From Clostridiaceae bacterium Marseille-Q4149 (GTDB lineage: Bacteria; Bacillota; Clostridia; Oscillospirales; Oscillospiraceae), in assembly GCA_018228685.1 (NCBI GenBank), contig CP073691.1:1-64000 (forward strand): a stretch of 64,000 nt of DNA. The letters run 5' to 3'. Both the position numbers and the translations under genes were made by a program. The number at the start of each line of letters is the position of its first letter. Position 1 is the first letter of the stretch. This document shows positions 24,352 to 32,353 of this stretch, in pieces. The notes under the pieces were generated by a model. The model did not search any database. It saw only the letters and a list, made by a program, of their open reading frames with translations, and was not told where the DNA came from.

Positions 24352-24399
24352 AGGTTCCATTCCGCAAGGGTAGGGGTTCGAGTCCCCTCGGGCGTACCA
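24317..24399 (+). tRNA. tRNA-Leu (anticodon UAG)
   Basis: 83 bases with encoded CCA. Acceptor GCGCCCG pairs with CGGGCGT (G-U at the first pair). The D arm has AATTGGTATACGC, the anticodon loop GATTTAGGTTC gives UAG, there is a short variable arm, and the T arm is GGGGTTCGAGTCCCC. It is complete and followed by a terminator, but lies 825 bases from the promoter that precedes its truncated twin. Confidence 0.95.
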
Positions 24400-24403
24400 T
24401 GCT

Positions 24404-24438
24404 GAGAACTCCAAGAAAAATCTTGGAGTTCTCTTTTT
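24404..24438 (+). terminator. Terminator of tRNA-Leu
   Basis: GAGAACTCCAAG stem (12 pairs), AAAAAT loop, TTTTT. Confidence 0.9.
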
Positions 24439-24666
24439 ATCTCTGAAAGCCCTTGTGCCACAACGGCTCTGCGGATTTACGCCCACAAATCCGATTTCTA
24501 ATTTTTACAAAAATCCTATACTTCTGGAAAAGAGAATGTCAGAAAATAGAGAAAAATATGACATAAATTCTGACGCCGCCAACTGCCTCCGGGCCTTCTG
24601 GGGACAGTCCCGGTAATTTCCCCCAAAGCATAAAAAATCCGAGGGCGGTCCGCCTTCGGATTTTTT
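24439..24666. other. Gene-free stretch ending in a hairpin terminator
   Basis: No gene in 24439-24631. A near-perfect stem AAAAAATCCGA-GGCGG / CCGCC-TCGGATTTTTT occupies 24632-24666 and could stop transcription in either direction, isolating the following sporulation-type promoter. Confidence 0.6.
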
Positions 24667-24685
24667 GCATTTTTTGCGGGCCTGC

Positions 24686-24714
24686 GTATAAATCCGCCGC
24701 CGCCCGGCCATACT
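24686..24714 (+). promoter_or_regulatory. SigF/SigG-type forespore promoter
   Basis: GTATA (24686-24690), 15 bases, GGCCATACT (24706-24714). This agrees with the SigF consensus (GYWTA and GGNNANAMT) and equally with SigG (GNATR and CATAMT). No SigA promoter is seen. Match by eye only. Confidence 0.55.
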
Positions 24715-24799
24715 GAGGGCAGAAACGTTCCCCAGGATTTCGGCCCGCCGCAGGCCGGTATATGCGGCTCCGGCCCCAGGCCGGACGGGAAAGGCACCT

Positions 24800-25477
24800 A
24801 TGAGCAGATTCGACGGAAAAAAGGTCAAGGCCGTGTTCGGCGGCAAGGGCTTCTACATAGCCCTTGCCCTCTGCCTGCTGGCAGCCGGTATTGTCGGCTA
24901 TTACACCCTGCTGCGGCCCCAGGCCCCGGCAGAGCCCGCATCCAACCCCGCCTCCAACGTCCCCGACGACCGGGACAACGCCTGGGTGGCCCCGGCGGTG
25001 CAGCCGGAGGAGAATGTCCCCGCCGCCCCTCCGGCGGAGGAGACGCCCATCTCCGACCCCCAGGACCTGCTGCCCCAGGTCATGTCCCCGCTGGACGGCA
25101 CCACGGTAACGGTGTTCAGCGTCACGGAGCTGATGTATGACGAGACCATGGCCGACTGGCGCACCCACAACGGCATCGACATCCAGGCCTCGGAGGGGGA
25201 CTCCGTCCGCACTGCCGCCGGCGGCACGGTGCTGTCGGTGAAGGACGACGAGCTGATGGGCACCACCGTGGTGATCCAGCACGGCGGCGGCTATACCACC
25301 CAGTACAGCTGCCTGCAGAAGGACCCGCCGGTGCAGGAGGGGGATCAGGTGGCCGCCGGTGACGTCATCGGCCTGGTGGGGAGCACCGCCTCCGCCGAGG
25401 GCAGCATGGGCCCGCACCTGCACTTCTCCGTGTCCAAGGACGGCCAGGTCATCGACCCGGCGGACTATGTGAATTGA
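24800..25477 (+). CDS. Membrane-anchored M23 metallopeptidase, SpoIIQ-like
   Basis: 225 residues. Short basic N-terminus, one membrane helix (about 17-36), a Pro/Ala/Glu linker, and a LytM/M23 domain from about 95. Zinc/catalytic residues are present: HNGIDIQ (His and Asp, about 123-127) and HLHFSV (about 207). SpoIIQ, the forespore half of the engulfment channel, has this layout, and clostridial SpoIIQ keeps the metal ligands. The forespore-type promoter upstream supports that reading. A vegetative wall hydrolase is the alternative. GGGAAAGGCACCT precedes ATG 24800. Confidence 0.75.
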   Translation: MSRFDGKKVKAVFGGKGFYIALALCLLAAGIVGYYTLLRPQAPAEPASNPASNVPDDRDNAWVAPAVQPEENVPAAPPAEETPISDPQDLLPQVMSPLDGTTVTVFSVTELMYDETMADWRTHNGIDIQASEGDSVRTAAGGTVLSVKDDELMGTTVVIQHGGGYTTQYSCLQKDPPVQEGDQVAAGDVIGLVGSTASAEGSMGPHLHFSVSKDGQVIDPADYVN

Positions 25478-25482
25478 CCCAA

Positions 25483-25518
25483 GCGGCCCGGCAGGGAGTT
25501 TTCTCCCCGCCGGGCCGC
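25483..25518 (+). terminator. Terminator of the M23 gene
   Basis: GCGGCCCGGC-GGGAG stem with one bulge on each side and a TTTT loop, followed by CTTT. Confidence 0.75.
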
Positions 25519-25533
25519 CTTTCATATCCCGGC

Positions 25534-25562
25534 TTGAAAAATTCCGCCGGAGCCGCTATACT
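25534..25562 (+). promoter_or_regulatory. SigA-type promoter of the ferredoxin-hemW pair
   Basis: TTGAAA (25534-25539), 17-base spacer, TATACT (25557-25562). Confidence 0.7.
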
Positions 25563-25594
25563 ATAGAAAATACCTTAAAGGCAGGTGCCCCTTT

Positions 25595-25825
25595 ATGTAC
25601 GATCCCGCGCATCCCTTCGGACGCAAGCGCTATAGCCGCGCCGTTATCGACCCCGTTAACTGCACCGGCTGCGGCTACTGCACCATGTTCTGCGTCATGG
25701 ACTGCATCGTGCTGCGGCCTGACGGCCTGTATACCGTGGACCTGGAGCGGTGCATCGGCTGCCGGTCCTGCAAGGTCAACTGTCCGTTTGACGCGGTGAC
25801 CATCCTGCCGCCCAAGGAGAACTGA
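25595..25825 (+). CDS. 2[4Fe-4S] ferredoxin-type protein
   Basis: 76 residues. Two cluster motifs: CTGCGYCTMFC (about 23-33), whose fourth ligand is probably the Cys of MDCIVL, and CIGCRSCKVNCP (about 53-64). The first motif departs slightly from the usual C-X2-C-X2-C-X3-CP, with MDC in place of CP. Cytosolic electron carrier. It is one base from hemW and shares its promoter, so it may supply electrons to or act with that radical SAM protein; this is inference. Confidence 0.85.
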   Translation: MYDPAHPFGRKRYSRAVIDPVNCTGCGYCTMFCVMDCIVLRPDGLYTVDLERCIGCRSCKVNCPFDAVTILPPKEN

Positions 25826-25826
25826 T

Positions 25827-27035
25827 ATGAAAAAGCCTGTGATCGACCGCAATCGCCCCCTGGGCCTGTATCTGCACATTCCCTTCTGCAAGGCCAAGTG
25901 CGCCTATTGCGATTTTTACTCCCTGCCCCATAGCCAGGAAAAGATGGACGCCTATGCCGCGGCCCTGGCCCGGCACATCACCGAGGTGGCCCCCCAGATG
26001 CAGAACCACCGGGTGGACACCGTCTATTTCGGCGGCGGCACCCCCAGCTATCTGGGCCACAAGCGGCTTATTGCCCTGCTGAAAACCGTGAAGAAGCAGT
26101 GCCGGGTCTGGGACCGGGCGGAGATCACCCTGGAGGCCAACCCCGACAGCGCCGGGGACTGGCGGGCTCTGCGGGCCCTGCGCCGGGCGGGCTTCAACCG
26201 CATCTCCCTGGGGGTGCAGTCCTCGGACGACGAGACCCTGCGGCGGCTGGGCCGGGTCCACACCTGGCAGCAGGTGAAGGACGCCGTGGCCGCCTGCCGC
26301 AAGGCGGGGCTGGACAACATCAGCCTGGACCTGATCTACGGTCTGCCGGACCAGACTATGGAGCAGTGGGAAAACACCCTGGCCGACGCCCTGGTGCTGG
26401 CTCCCCGGCACATCTCCTGCTACGGGCTGAAGCTGGAGGAGGGGACGCCTCTGTATGACCGGCGGGAGAGCCTGAACCTGCCGGACGGGGACCTGCAGGC
26501 GGATATGTACCTCTACGCCGTGGAGCTGCTGACCCAGAACGGCTATCAGCAGTACGAGATTTCCAACTTCGCCCAGCCGGGCTATGAGTCCCGGCACAAT
26601 CTGAAATACTGGATGCTGGAGGAGTACGCGGGCTTCGGCCCCGGGGCTTACTCCGACTTCGGAGGCGTGCGGTATGGGTACACCCGGGACCTGGACGGGT
26701 ACATAGCCGGCCGGCTGGACCTGGCGGAAAGCGAGCACATCTCCCCCCAGGAGCGGGAGATGGAGTATATCATGCTGCGGCTGCGGACCGCCCGGGGCAT
26801 CGACATCCGGGAGTTCGAAAATCGGTTCCGCCAGCGCTTCACCCCTCTGGCGGCCATTCTGGAGAGCTGCGCCGCCCACGGCCTGGCCCGGCAGACGGAA
26901 ACCGGCTGGTGCCTGACGCCCCGGGGCTTCCTGGTGTCCAACCGCATCATCGGGGACCTGCAGGAGGAGCTGAACCGGGAGAAGGTCCAGCGCCTGGCCC
27001 GTGCCGCCCAGGGGGATTACCGGGTAGTGGAATAA
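25827..27035 (+). CDS. hemW: HemW-type radical SAM protein (heme chaperone)
   Basis: 402 residues. LHIPFCKAKCAYCDFYS gives the radical-SAM triad C-X3-C-X2-C. The fourth Cys found in true coproporphyrinogen oxidase HemN is replaced (CDF), which points to HemW. YFGGGTPSYL, EANPDS, NRISLGVQS and LIYGLPDQT are family signatures, and a HemN C-terminal domain follows. HemW binds heme and passes it to membrane targets. In a strict anaerobe its cargo is uncertain. Confidence 0.9.
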   Translation: MKKPVIDRNRPLGLYLHIPFCKAKCAYCDFYSLPHSQEKMDAYAAALARHITEVAPQMQNHRVDTVYFGGGTPSYLGHKRLIALLKTVKKQCRVWDRAEITLEANPDSAGDWRALRALRRAGFNRISLGVQSSDDETLRRLGRVHTWQQVKDAVAACRKAGLDNISLDLIYGLPDQTMEQWENTLADALVLAPRHISCYGLKLEEGTPLYDRRESLNLPDGDLQADMYLYAVELLTQNGYQQYEISNFAQPGYESRHNLKYWMLEEYAGFGPGAYSDFGGVRYGYTRDLDGYIAGRLDLAESEHISPQEREMEYIMLRLRTARGIDIREFENRFRQRFTPLAAILESCAAHGLARQTETGWCLTPRGFLVSNRIIGDLQEELNREKVQRLARAAQGDYRVVE

Positions 27036-27047
27036 GAGAGACTGCTC

Positions 27048-27104
27048 AAAAAGGGCTTCGCCCTTTTTGGACAAGCCAAAGGCCCCGGGGCTTTCCCCGG
27101 GGCC
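27048..27104. terminator. Two hairpins between convergent genes
   Basis: AAAAAGGGC-TTC-GCCCTTTTT (27048-27068) ends hemW. GGCCCCGGGG-CTTT-CCCCGGGGCC (27081-27104), read leftwards and followed by TTTGGCTTG, ends the ABC operon. The first resembles the small hairpin at 21999-22019 and is preceded by the same GAGACTG. Confidence 0.75.
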
Positions 27105-27115
27105 TTGGTGCGTTA

Positions 27116-28876
27116 TCAGTCTATGTTGATCTCACCGATATCCTCCGCCGGGATGCCCAGGTCCAGCAGGGCCTGGGTCAGCTCCTTGTAAGAGGACTTG
27201 GTGCTGCTGATGGTGCGGCTGTCGCCGTCGCGGAACAGGGTGATCTCGACTCCCAGCCAGGCGTAGTCGCCATCCACCGGAAGAACGTTCTCCGCCCGGA
27301 TATCCCGCCAGGCGGCGTCATACAGGGCCTGGGCCTCCTTCGCCGTCAGCTCCCGGGTTTCGATGGTGGTCTTCAGCCACAGGTCGCCGCCGGTGGGCTG
27401 CCAGCCGGACGGGGGAACGTTGCCGTTGAACATAACATAGGTCTGGACCTCCTCCAGCCGGGCCACCTGCTCCAGAGCCGCCTTGACCGGCTCCGTCATC
27501 GCCAGCCGGTAGCGCCGGGCCATGGAGGTGCCGTCCTTCAGAACATAGTGCACCTCAAAGGTCATCCGGTAGTTCGCATCTGCGGCGCGATTCTCCGCCA
27601 GCTCCGCCTGGGCCTTTACCAGGGTCTCCAGGGACCGGGGATCCTCCAGGGTAAAGCTGGTGTCCAGGCAATATACCCGGGCCCGGGCCACATCCTCCGC
27701 CTGGGGCGTCCGGTCGGCGTAGCCGAACACGTCCGCCCGCAGCACCACGCACAGCAGCACCAGCACCAGGGCCGTCACCGCCGCGCCGGGCAGGCGCTTG
27801 GGCAGCACCCGCAGGGTCTTGCCCACCAGCATGGCCGCCGCCAGATAGCACACGATGCCCATCACGGCCATGCATACGCACAGCCGGGCGGGGCTGAAGT
27901 CGCCGCTGCGGCCCACGGACACCAGGACATACAGCAGCATACCCAGGGGCAGACCGCCTACCAGTCCCACGCCCAGCCGGAACACCGGCCGCATCCAGGA
28001 AAAGGCCGCCGCATCGCCGGACAGCTCGCTTTTTCGCCGGCCGTACAGCAGCCGGGACAGGACCGTCAGCACCAGGGCCACGGCGGTGAAGATCAGCAGG
28101 GTGCGCCAGCCCTGGGGGGTCAGGCCGCTGGCGCAGTCGGCGTTCTGTATGTAGTTCTCGGGCAGCTTGCCGGTGAGAAACGGCGAATATTTAGGGCCGC
28201 TTTGGCCCAGGTCGCAGATCAGCTGATACACCGGCGTCAGCCACCGGGTAATGACGGGCTGGACGTCCGGCATGGTGAAGCCGTCCAGCAGAAGCTCCGC
28301 CAGCTGCTGGCCCAGCCAGGTCAGCGCCACCGCCAGGCAGTTGACGGCGGCGTACAGCACCGGCACCGCCAGCAGCCACCCGGTGACCATGGCGCACAGG
28401 GTCCCCAGGGCCAGGAAGATCAGGTCCAGCAGGGTGGCCACCACGAACCACGTCAGCAGGGCCGGTGTCAAAGCCAGGCCGCCCAGCAGGGCCGTAAGGG
28501 CCGTCACCGCCAGCACCAGCAGGTTCCCCGCCGCCAGCATGGCCCAGCCGGTGAGAAAATGGGTCCAGAACAGGGTCCCCCGCCGCTGGGGCAGGGCGTG
28601 CATGGCCCCCACGGACCGGGTCTGCATCAGATAGGAGAACACCGCCGTGGCCATGATGCCGCCGAAGATCAGCGCCAGCACCACGGCGGTGGCGTAGGTA
28701 TCGGCGCACAGCTCGGTCAGGTTCACCAGGGCGGGATTCCGCTCCGCGGCCCGGTTCCACACCGGGATGGGCAGGAAAAGCAGCCACAGCCCCACATACA
28801 GGAACAGAACCGGCCAATACCGCCGCAGGTCGCTGCGGGCGATGGCCCCGTTAAAGAATGATTTCGCGGACCGCAT
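27116..28876 (-). CDS. ABC transporter membrane protein
   Basis: 586 residues. About a dozen hydrophobic segments between residues 15 and 390 are followed by an extracytoplasmic or peripheral C-terminal domain of about 200 residues. An in-frame start 21 bases upstream is less good than ATG 28876, which follows GGGAGGTGCTG. It overlaps the ATPase gene by 26 bases. Sequence features beyond membrane topology are not diagnostic. The YtrA-type regulator in the operon suggests export of, or response to, cell-wall-active compounds. Confidence 0.8.
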   Translation of the reverse strand: MRSAKSFFNGAIARSDLRRYWPVLFLYVGLWLLFLPIPVWNRAAERNPALVNLTELCADTYATAVVLALIFGGIMATAVFSYLMQTRSVGAMHALPQRRGTLFWTHFLTGWAMLAAGNLLVLAVTALTALLGGLALTPALLTWFVVATLLDLIFLALGTLCAMVTGWLLAVPVLYAAVNCLAVALTWLGQQLAELLLDGFTMPDVQPVITRWLTPVYQLICDLGQSGPKYSPFLTGKLPENYIQNADCASGLTPQGWRTLLIFTAVALVLTVLSRLLYGRRKSELSGDAAAFSWMRPVFRLGVGLVGGLPLGMLLYVLVSVGRSGDFSPARLCVCMAVMGIVCYLAAAMLVGKTLRVLPKRLPGAAVTALVLVLLCVVLRADVFGYADRTPQAEDVARARVYCLDTSFTLEDPRSLETLVKAQAELAENRAADANYRMTFEVHYVLKDGTSMARRYRLAMTEPVKAALEQVARLEEVQTYVMFNGNVPPSGWQPTGGDLWLKTTIETRELTAKEAQALYDAAWRDIRAENVLPVDGDYAWLGVEITLFRDGDSRTISSTKSSYKELTQALLDLGIPAEDIGEINID

Positions 28877-29750
28877 AGTCAGCACCTCCCAGCTCATAGA
28901 TGAAAATTTCCTCCAGGGTCAGGGGAATGGCCTCCAGCAGCAGGGGTGACAGGGCCTGCATCCGGTGCAGGATGTCCTCCCGCTTGCCCCGGATGATGTA
29001 GGTATACACCCTTCCCACGGCGGACCGGTGCAGCACCTCCAGCTCCGGGGGCAGGGCCGGTTCCTCCGCCGCGGCATAGGCCGCCTGGATTTTCACGGTG
29101 TTGTCCTGCAAGTCGGACAGACTCCGCTCCAGCAGCACCTTTCCCTTGTTCAGAATCCCCACATGGTCGCACACATCCTCCAGCTCCCGGAGGTTGTGGC
29201 TGGACACCAGCACCGTGGTGCCCCGGTCGGCCACGTCCCCCAGCAGCAGGGACCACACCTGCCGCCGCATCACCGGGTCCAGGCCGTCCACTGGCTCATC
29301 CAGCACCAGCACCTCCGGCATGCAGCTCATGGTCAGCCAGAAGGCCGCCTGCTTCTGCATGCCCTTGCTCATCCGCCGCAGGGGCTGCTTTTCCGACAGG
29401 GGGAACACCTCCCGCAGCTTGTGATACCGGTCCCAGCTGAAGAAGGGGTGGGTCCCGGCATACAGCCGGGCCATCTCCCGGATGCTCGCCTGGGGGAAGA
29501 AGTACCAGTCGTCGGGTATCGCCGCCATGCGGCCCTTCACCGCGGGATTTTCGTATATCGGCTGGCCGTCCAGGGTGATTTCGCCGCTGTCGGGCCGGTA
29601 TATGCCGGTGAAGTGCCGGATGATGGTGGATTTTCCCGCGCCGTTGGGGCCCACCAGGCCGTATACCGCCCCCTGGGGCACGGTCATGCTGACGCCGTCC
29701 AGAGCCCGGAAGCCGTCAAAGGTTTTCACCACGTTTTTTGCCTCAAGCAT
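28851..29750 (-). CDS. ABC transporter ATP-binding protein
   Basis: 299 residues. Walker A GPNGAGKST (about 34-42), a Q-loop-like region before the signature MSKGMQKQ (about 130), Walker B VLVLDEPVDGLD, and SSHNLRELE as the H-loop. The signature is SKGMQ rather than SGGQ, as in YtrB/bacitracin-type exporters. A C-terminal extension of about 90 residues carries the usual LEEIFIYELGG. Part of a three-gene leftward operon, overlapping both neighbours. Confidence 0.9.
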   Translation of the reverse strand: MLEAKNVVKTFDGFRALDGVSMTVPQGAVYGLVGPNGAGKSTIIRHFTGIYRPDSGEITLDGQPIYENPAVKGRMAAIPDDWYFFPQASIREMARLYAGTHPFFSWDRYHKLREVFPLSEKQPLRRMSKGMQKQAAFWLTMSCMPEVLVLDEPVDGLDPVMRRQVWSLLLGDVADRGTTVLVSSHNLRELEDVCDHVGILNKGKVLLERSLSDLQDNTVKIQAAYAAAEEPALPPELEVLHRSAVGRVYTYIIRGKREDILHRMQALSPLLLEAIPLTLEEIFIYELGGADYAVREIIL

Positions 29751-30108
29751 CGCTGTCCCCTCCTTTCCAAAGGTCCGTCCATTCCTCCCGGGTCATGCCC
29801 AGGTCCCGCAGCTCCTCCATCAGGGGCTGCACCCGGGCGGTGACCTCCGCCCGCCGCTGCCGGTTCTGTTCCCGGACCTCGCAGACGAAGGTGCCCCGGC
29901 CTGACACGGTGTATACATACCCCTCCGTCTCCAGCTGGGAATAGGCCCGCTGGATGGTGTTGGGGTTGATGGCCAGCTCCGTGGCCAGGCTCCGCACCGA
30001 CGGCAGCTTCTCCCCCGCCGCCAGGACTCCTGTCACCATCAGACTGCGCAGGCCGTCCCGCACCTGCTCATAAATGGGCCGGGCGTCCCGGTAATCCAAG
30101 CGTATCAC
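29743..30108 (-). CDS. GntR-family regulator, YtrA subfamily
   Basis: 121 residues. N-terminal winged helix: PIYEQVRDGLRSLMVTGVL, LPSVRSLATELAINPNTIQRAYSQLETEGYV. The C-terminal two-helix dimerisation domain is short, which defines the YtrA subfamily. It overlaps the ATPase start by eight bases. Members repress their own ABC operon and are relieved by wall-active antibiotics. The repeats in the promoter just upstream are the likely targets. Confidence 0.88.
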   Translation of the reverse strand: MIRLDYRDARPIYEQVRDGLRSLMVTGVLAAGEKLPSVRSLATELAINPNTIQRAYSQLETEGYVYTVSGRGTFVCEVREQNRQRRAEVTARVQPLMEELRDLGMTREEWTDLWKGGDSDA

Positions 30109-30152
30109 CTGCTATGCCTCCTTTCATGTGTATTAGCTGTATTCATACGCTT

Positions 30153-30199
30153 ATTATAGCGGGATGTCCCGCCTGTGTCAAGCAAAATCCCGCCTGTGT
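30153..30199 (-). promoter_or_regulatory. Promoter and operator repeats of the ABC operon
   Basis: Reading leftwards, perfect TTGACA (30181-30176), 17-base spacer, perfect TATAAT (30158-30153). The spacer contains the palindrome GCGGGATGTCCCGC (30159-30172). TCCCGCCTGTGTC occurs twice, at 30167-30179 and 30187-30199, 20 bases apart. Repression by the GntR protein is inferred. Confidence 0.7.
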
Positions 30200-30387
30200 C
30201 CCGCAAAAATTGCAGTAGATATTTTGGCCGGACCGGTGTACAATATGGGCAGGAACCTGAACCGGCGGCCGAATCCTGACGAAAACTTTACAGAAATTTT
30301 CAAATTGTTCATATACTTTTCTGCCGCCGTGCTACAATAGGTTGCAGTTTGTAACCGAATCTTAAACTTTGCCGGGAGGGTGCTGCA

Positions 30388-31320
30388 ATGAAGCACATCT
30401 TTATCATCAACCCCACCGCGGGGAAATATGACAGCCGCCAGCGGATCTATGAAATGGCCGATCACCTGCGGACGGCTCACGGTCTGGACGTGCAGTGCAT
30501 CCTCACCAAAAAACAGGGCCACGCCACCGAGATCGCCCGGAAGCTCTGTCAGACCGGGGAGCCCCTGCGGTTTTACGCCTGCGGCGGCGACGGCACCGTC
30601 AACGAGGTGGCAAACGGCATCATCGGCTATGACAACGCCGCCATGAGCGTGATTCCCGTGGGCACCGGCAACGACTTCCTGAAAAACTTCGGCGGCGATA
30701 TGGACAAGTTCCGGGATGCCGAGAACCTGTGGGACGGTCCCCAGTTCCCCATGGACGCCATCGACGTCAATGGCCGGGTGGCCCTGACCATCGCCTGCTC
30801 CGGCATCGACGCCCGGGTGGCCCGGGACGTACATAAATACAGCGAAAGCCCCATTCTGGACGGCAAAAGCAGCTATATCGCCTCTCTGCTGGTGAACTTC
30901 CTGTTCAAGGGCATCGGCTCCCACTGGACCGTGGAGCTGGACGGCGAGACCATCGAGGACGACTTCTCCCTGGTGTCCGTGTGCAACGGGCGGTATTACG
31001 GCGGTGGGTTCATGCCGGTGGCCGAGGCCCGGATGGACGACGGCGTGCTGAACACCCTGGTGGTGAAAAAGGTCAGCCGGGGCGCCTTCATCAAGTTCGT
31101 TGGCCCCTATTCCAAGGGGCAGTACTATAAATTCCCCCATGTGGCCCGGTGTGTTGCCCCCAAGGTTGTCCGCATCCGGTCTGAAAAGCCGGATATCGTC
31201 ACCTGTCTCGACGGCGAGTGCATCACCTCCGACGATGTGACCATCCGCCTCAGTGACAAGCGGCTGAACTTCTTCGGCCCCGCCGGCTGCGACTGCAACC
31301 GCACGGCCCGGGATATCTGA
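30388..31320 (+). CDS. Diacylglycerol/lipid kinase family protein
   Basis: 310 residues. DAGK catalytic domain: INPTAGKYDSRQ at the start, ACGGDGTVNEV (about 65-75) with the nucleotide-binding GGDGT, and IPVGTGNDFLKNFGG (about 91-105). The C-terminal half has the YegS-like beta-sandwich (CNGRYYGGGFMPVAEARMDDG). It phosphorylates diacylglycerol or another lipid. GGGAGGGTGC precedes ATG 30388. A TACAAT near 30333 may be the -10; no convincing -35 was found. Confidence 0.88.
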   Translation: MKHIFIINPTAGKYDSRQRIYEMADHLRTAHGLDVQCILTKKQGHATEIARKLCQTGEPLRFYACGGDGTVNEVANGIIGYDNAAMSVIPVGTGNDFLKNFGGDMDKFRDAENLWDGPQFPMDAIDVNGRVALTIACSGIDARVARDVHKYSESPILDGKSSYIASLLVNFLFKGIGSHWTVELDGETIEDDFSLVSVCNGRYYGGGFMPVAEARMDDGVLNTLVVKKVSRGAFIKFVGPYSKGQYYKFPHVARCVAPKVVRIRSEKPDIVTCLDGECITSDDVTIRLSDKRLNFFGPAGCDCNRTARDI

Positions 31321-31344
31321 TCCCTTTCCGAAAAAAATCAATTT

Positions 31345-31381
31345 GGAGCCGTATCCGCCGTTTTGGAGTGGATACGGCTCC
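31345..31381 (+). terminator. Hairpin after the lipid kinase gene
   Basis: Perfect 12-base stem GGAGCCGTATCC with a 13-base loop, but no T-run. Confidence 0.5.
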
Positions 31382-31442
31382 TGCTTCTGCATATAATAAG
31401 ACCATACAAGGCGTCCCGGCGACGCTGTTTTTACAATACGAC

Positions 31443-31460
31443 GGTTAAAGAACCTTAACC
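31443..31460. promoter_or_regulatory. Operator-like palindrome before DUF2325 gene
   Basis: GGTTAA-AGAACC-TTAACC lies nine bases before the AAAGGAG ribosome site. The symmetry recalls DtxR/IdeR-type boxes, but no regulator is identified. Confidence 0.4.
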
Positions 31461-31477
31461 ATAGAAAGGAGACCGCT

Positions 31478-31759
31478 ATGAGCGTTGTGATATTGGGAGG
31501 AAACGAGTGCATGGAGCGCCGGTACAAGGAGCTCTGTCAGACGTACCGGTGCCAGGCCAAGGTGTTCACCAAGCCTGCCGGGGGCCTGCGGAACAAGCTG
31601 GGCAATCCCGACCTGATGATCTTTTTCACCGGCACCATGTCCCACAAAATGGTGCAGGGGGCCCTGAGCCAGCTGAAGGGCCAGGACACCATCATCGAGC
31701 GCTGCCACACCAGCTCCCTGTCCGCTCTGCGGGGGATCCTGGAAAAGCACGCCGGATGA
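31478..31759 (+). CDS. DUF2325 protein
   Basis: 93 residues. SVVILGGNECMERRYKELC and LMIFFTGTMSHKMVQGALSQ match DUF2325, a small alpha/beta fold that often accompanies metal- or redox-related genes in Firmicutes. AGAAAGGAGACCGCT precedes ATG 31478. It overlaps the DUF3793 start by four bases. Confidence 0.85.
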   Translation: MSVVILGGNECMERRYKELCQTYRCQAKVFTKPAGGLRNKLGNPDLMIFFTGTMSHKMVQGALSQLKGQDTIIERCHTSSLSALRGILEKHAG

Positions 31760-32313
31760 GGCCCGCGGAGGAGACGGTGGTGCGCCAGTGCGCGCCCACC
31801 CTGGCCGGGATCAAAACCGGCAGCCTGTTTCCCTGCCCGTACCAGTCCCGCCAGCAGCTGCTGGCGGACATCCGGCGGATGAACCGGGTGCTGGTGCCCC
31901 GGGGGCTGTGTCTGCTGCCCATGCGGATGGACGACGGCCGGGCGCTGCTGTATCTGTACCGGCCCCAGGCCCTGTGCCGGGACCTGGGGGACGATCTGGC
32001 CTGCCGTCTGCTGCGGCAGGCGGGGTATCCCTGCGGCAGCTGCGGCCGGTGTGTAGCCCGGCTGGTGCAGCGCCTGCGGACGGAGGAGGAGTTTCCCCAC
32101 GAGGTGGGGCTGTTCCTCAGCTACCCGCCGGAGGACGTGCAGGGGTTCATCGACCACCGGGCCATGGACTTCAAGTGCGCGGGCCTGTGGAAGGTGTACG
32201 GCGACCAGCAGCGGGCCCAGGCCCTGTTTGACCGGTTCCGCCGCTGCACCCAGCGCTACTGCGCTCTGTGGCAGACCGGCCTGCGGCTGGAGCAGCTGGC
32301 AGTGGCGGTCTGA
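31756..32313 (+). CDS. DUF3793 protein
   Basis: 185 residues. ATG 31756 overlaps the DUF2325 stop, so it is chosen over longer in-frame starts that lie inside that gene. CAPTLAGIKTGSLFPC, LYLYRPQALCRDL, GCPCGSCGRC-like Cys pairs (YPCGSCGRCV) and PHEVGLFLSYPPEDVQGFI are the family's conserved stretches. The four or more Cys may bind metal. DUF2325, DUF3793 and flavodoxin genes often lie together in Clostridia, sometimes with feoAB, suggesting a role in iron or haem handling. This is genome-context inference. Confidence 0.85.
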   Translation: MRPAEETVVRQCAPTLAGIKTGSLFPCPYQSRQQLLADIRRMNRVLVPRGLCLLPMRMDDGRALLYLYRPQALCRDLGDDLACRLLRQAGYPCGSCGRCVARLVQRLRTEEEFPHEVGLFLSYPPEDVQGFIDHRAMDFKCAGLWKVYGDQQRAQALFDRFRRCTQRYCALWQTGLRLEQLAVAV

Positions 32314-32353
32314 CGAAATATTCTGTTGTTATATCAAGAAAGGAAGTACAACT

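Noticed and set aside
24274..24486. Small leftward open frame overlapping tRNA-Leu (GDSNPYPCGMEPKSIAYTNF)
   Set aside because: It is the reverse reading of the tRNA gene; such peptides recur wherever this tRNA occurs.
25827..27035. Annotation as coproporphyrinogen III oxidase HemN
   Set aside because: The fourth Cys of the HemN motif is absent (CAYCDF), which favours HemW.
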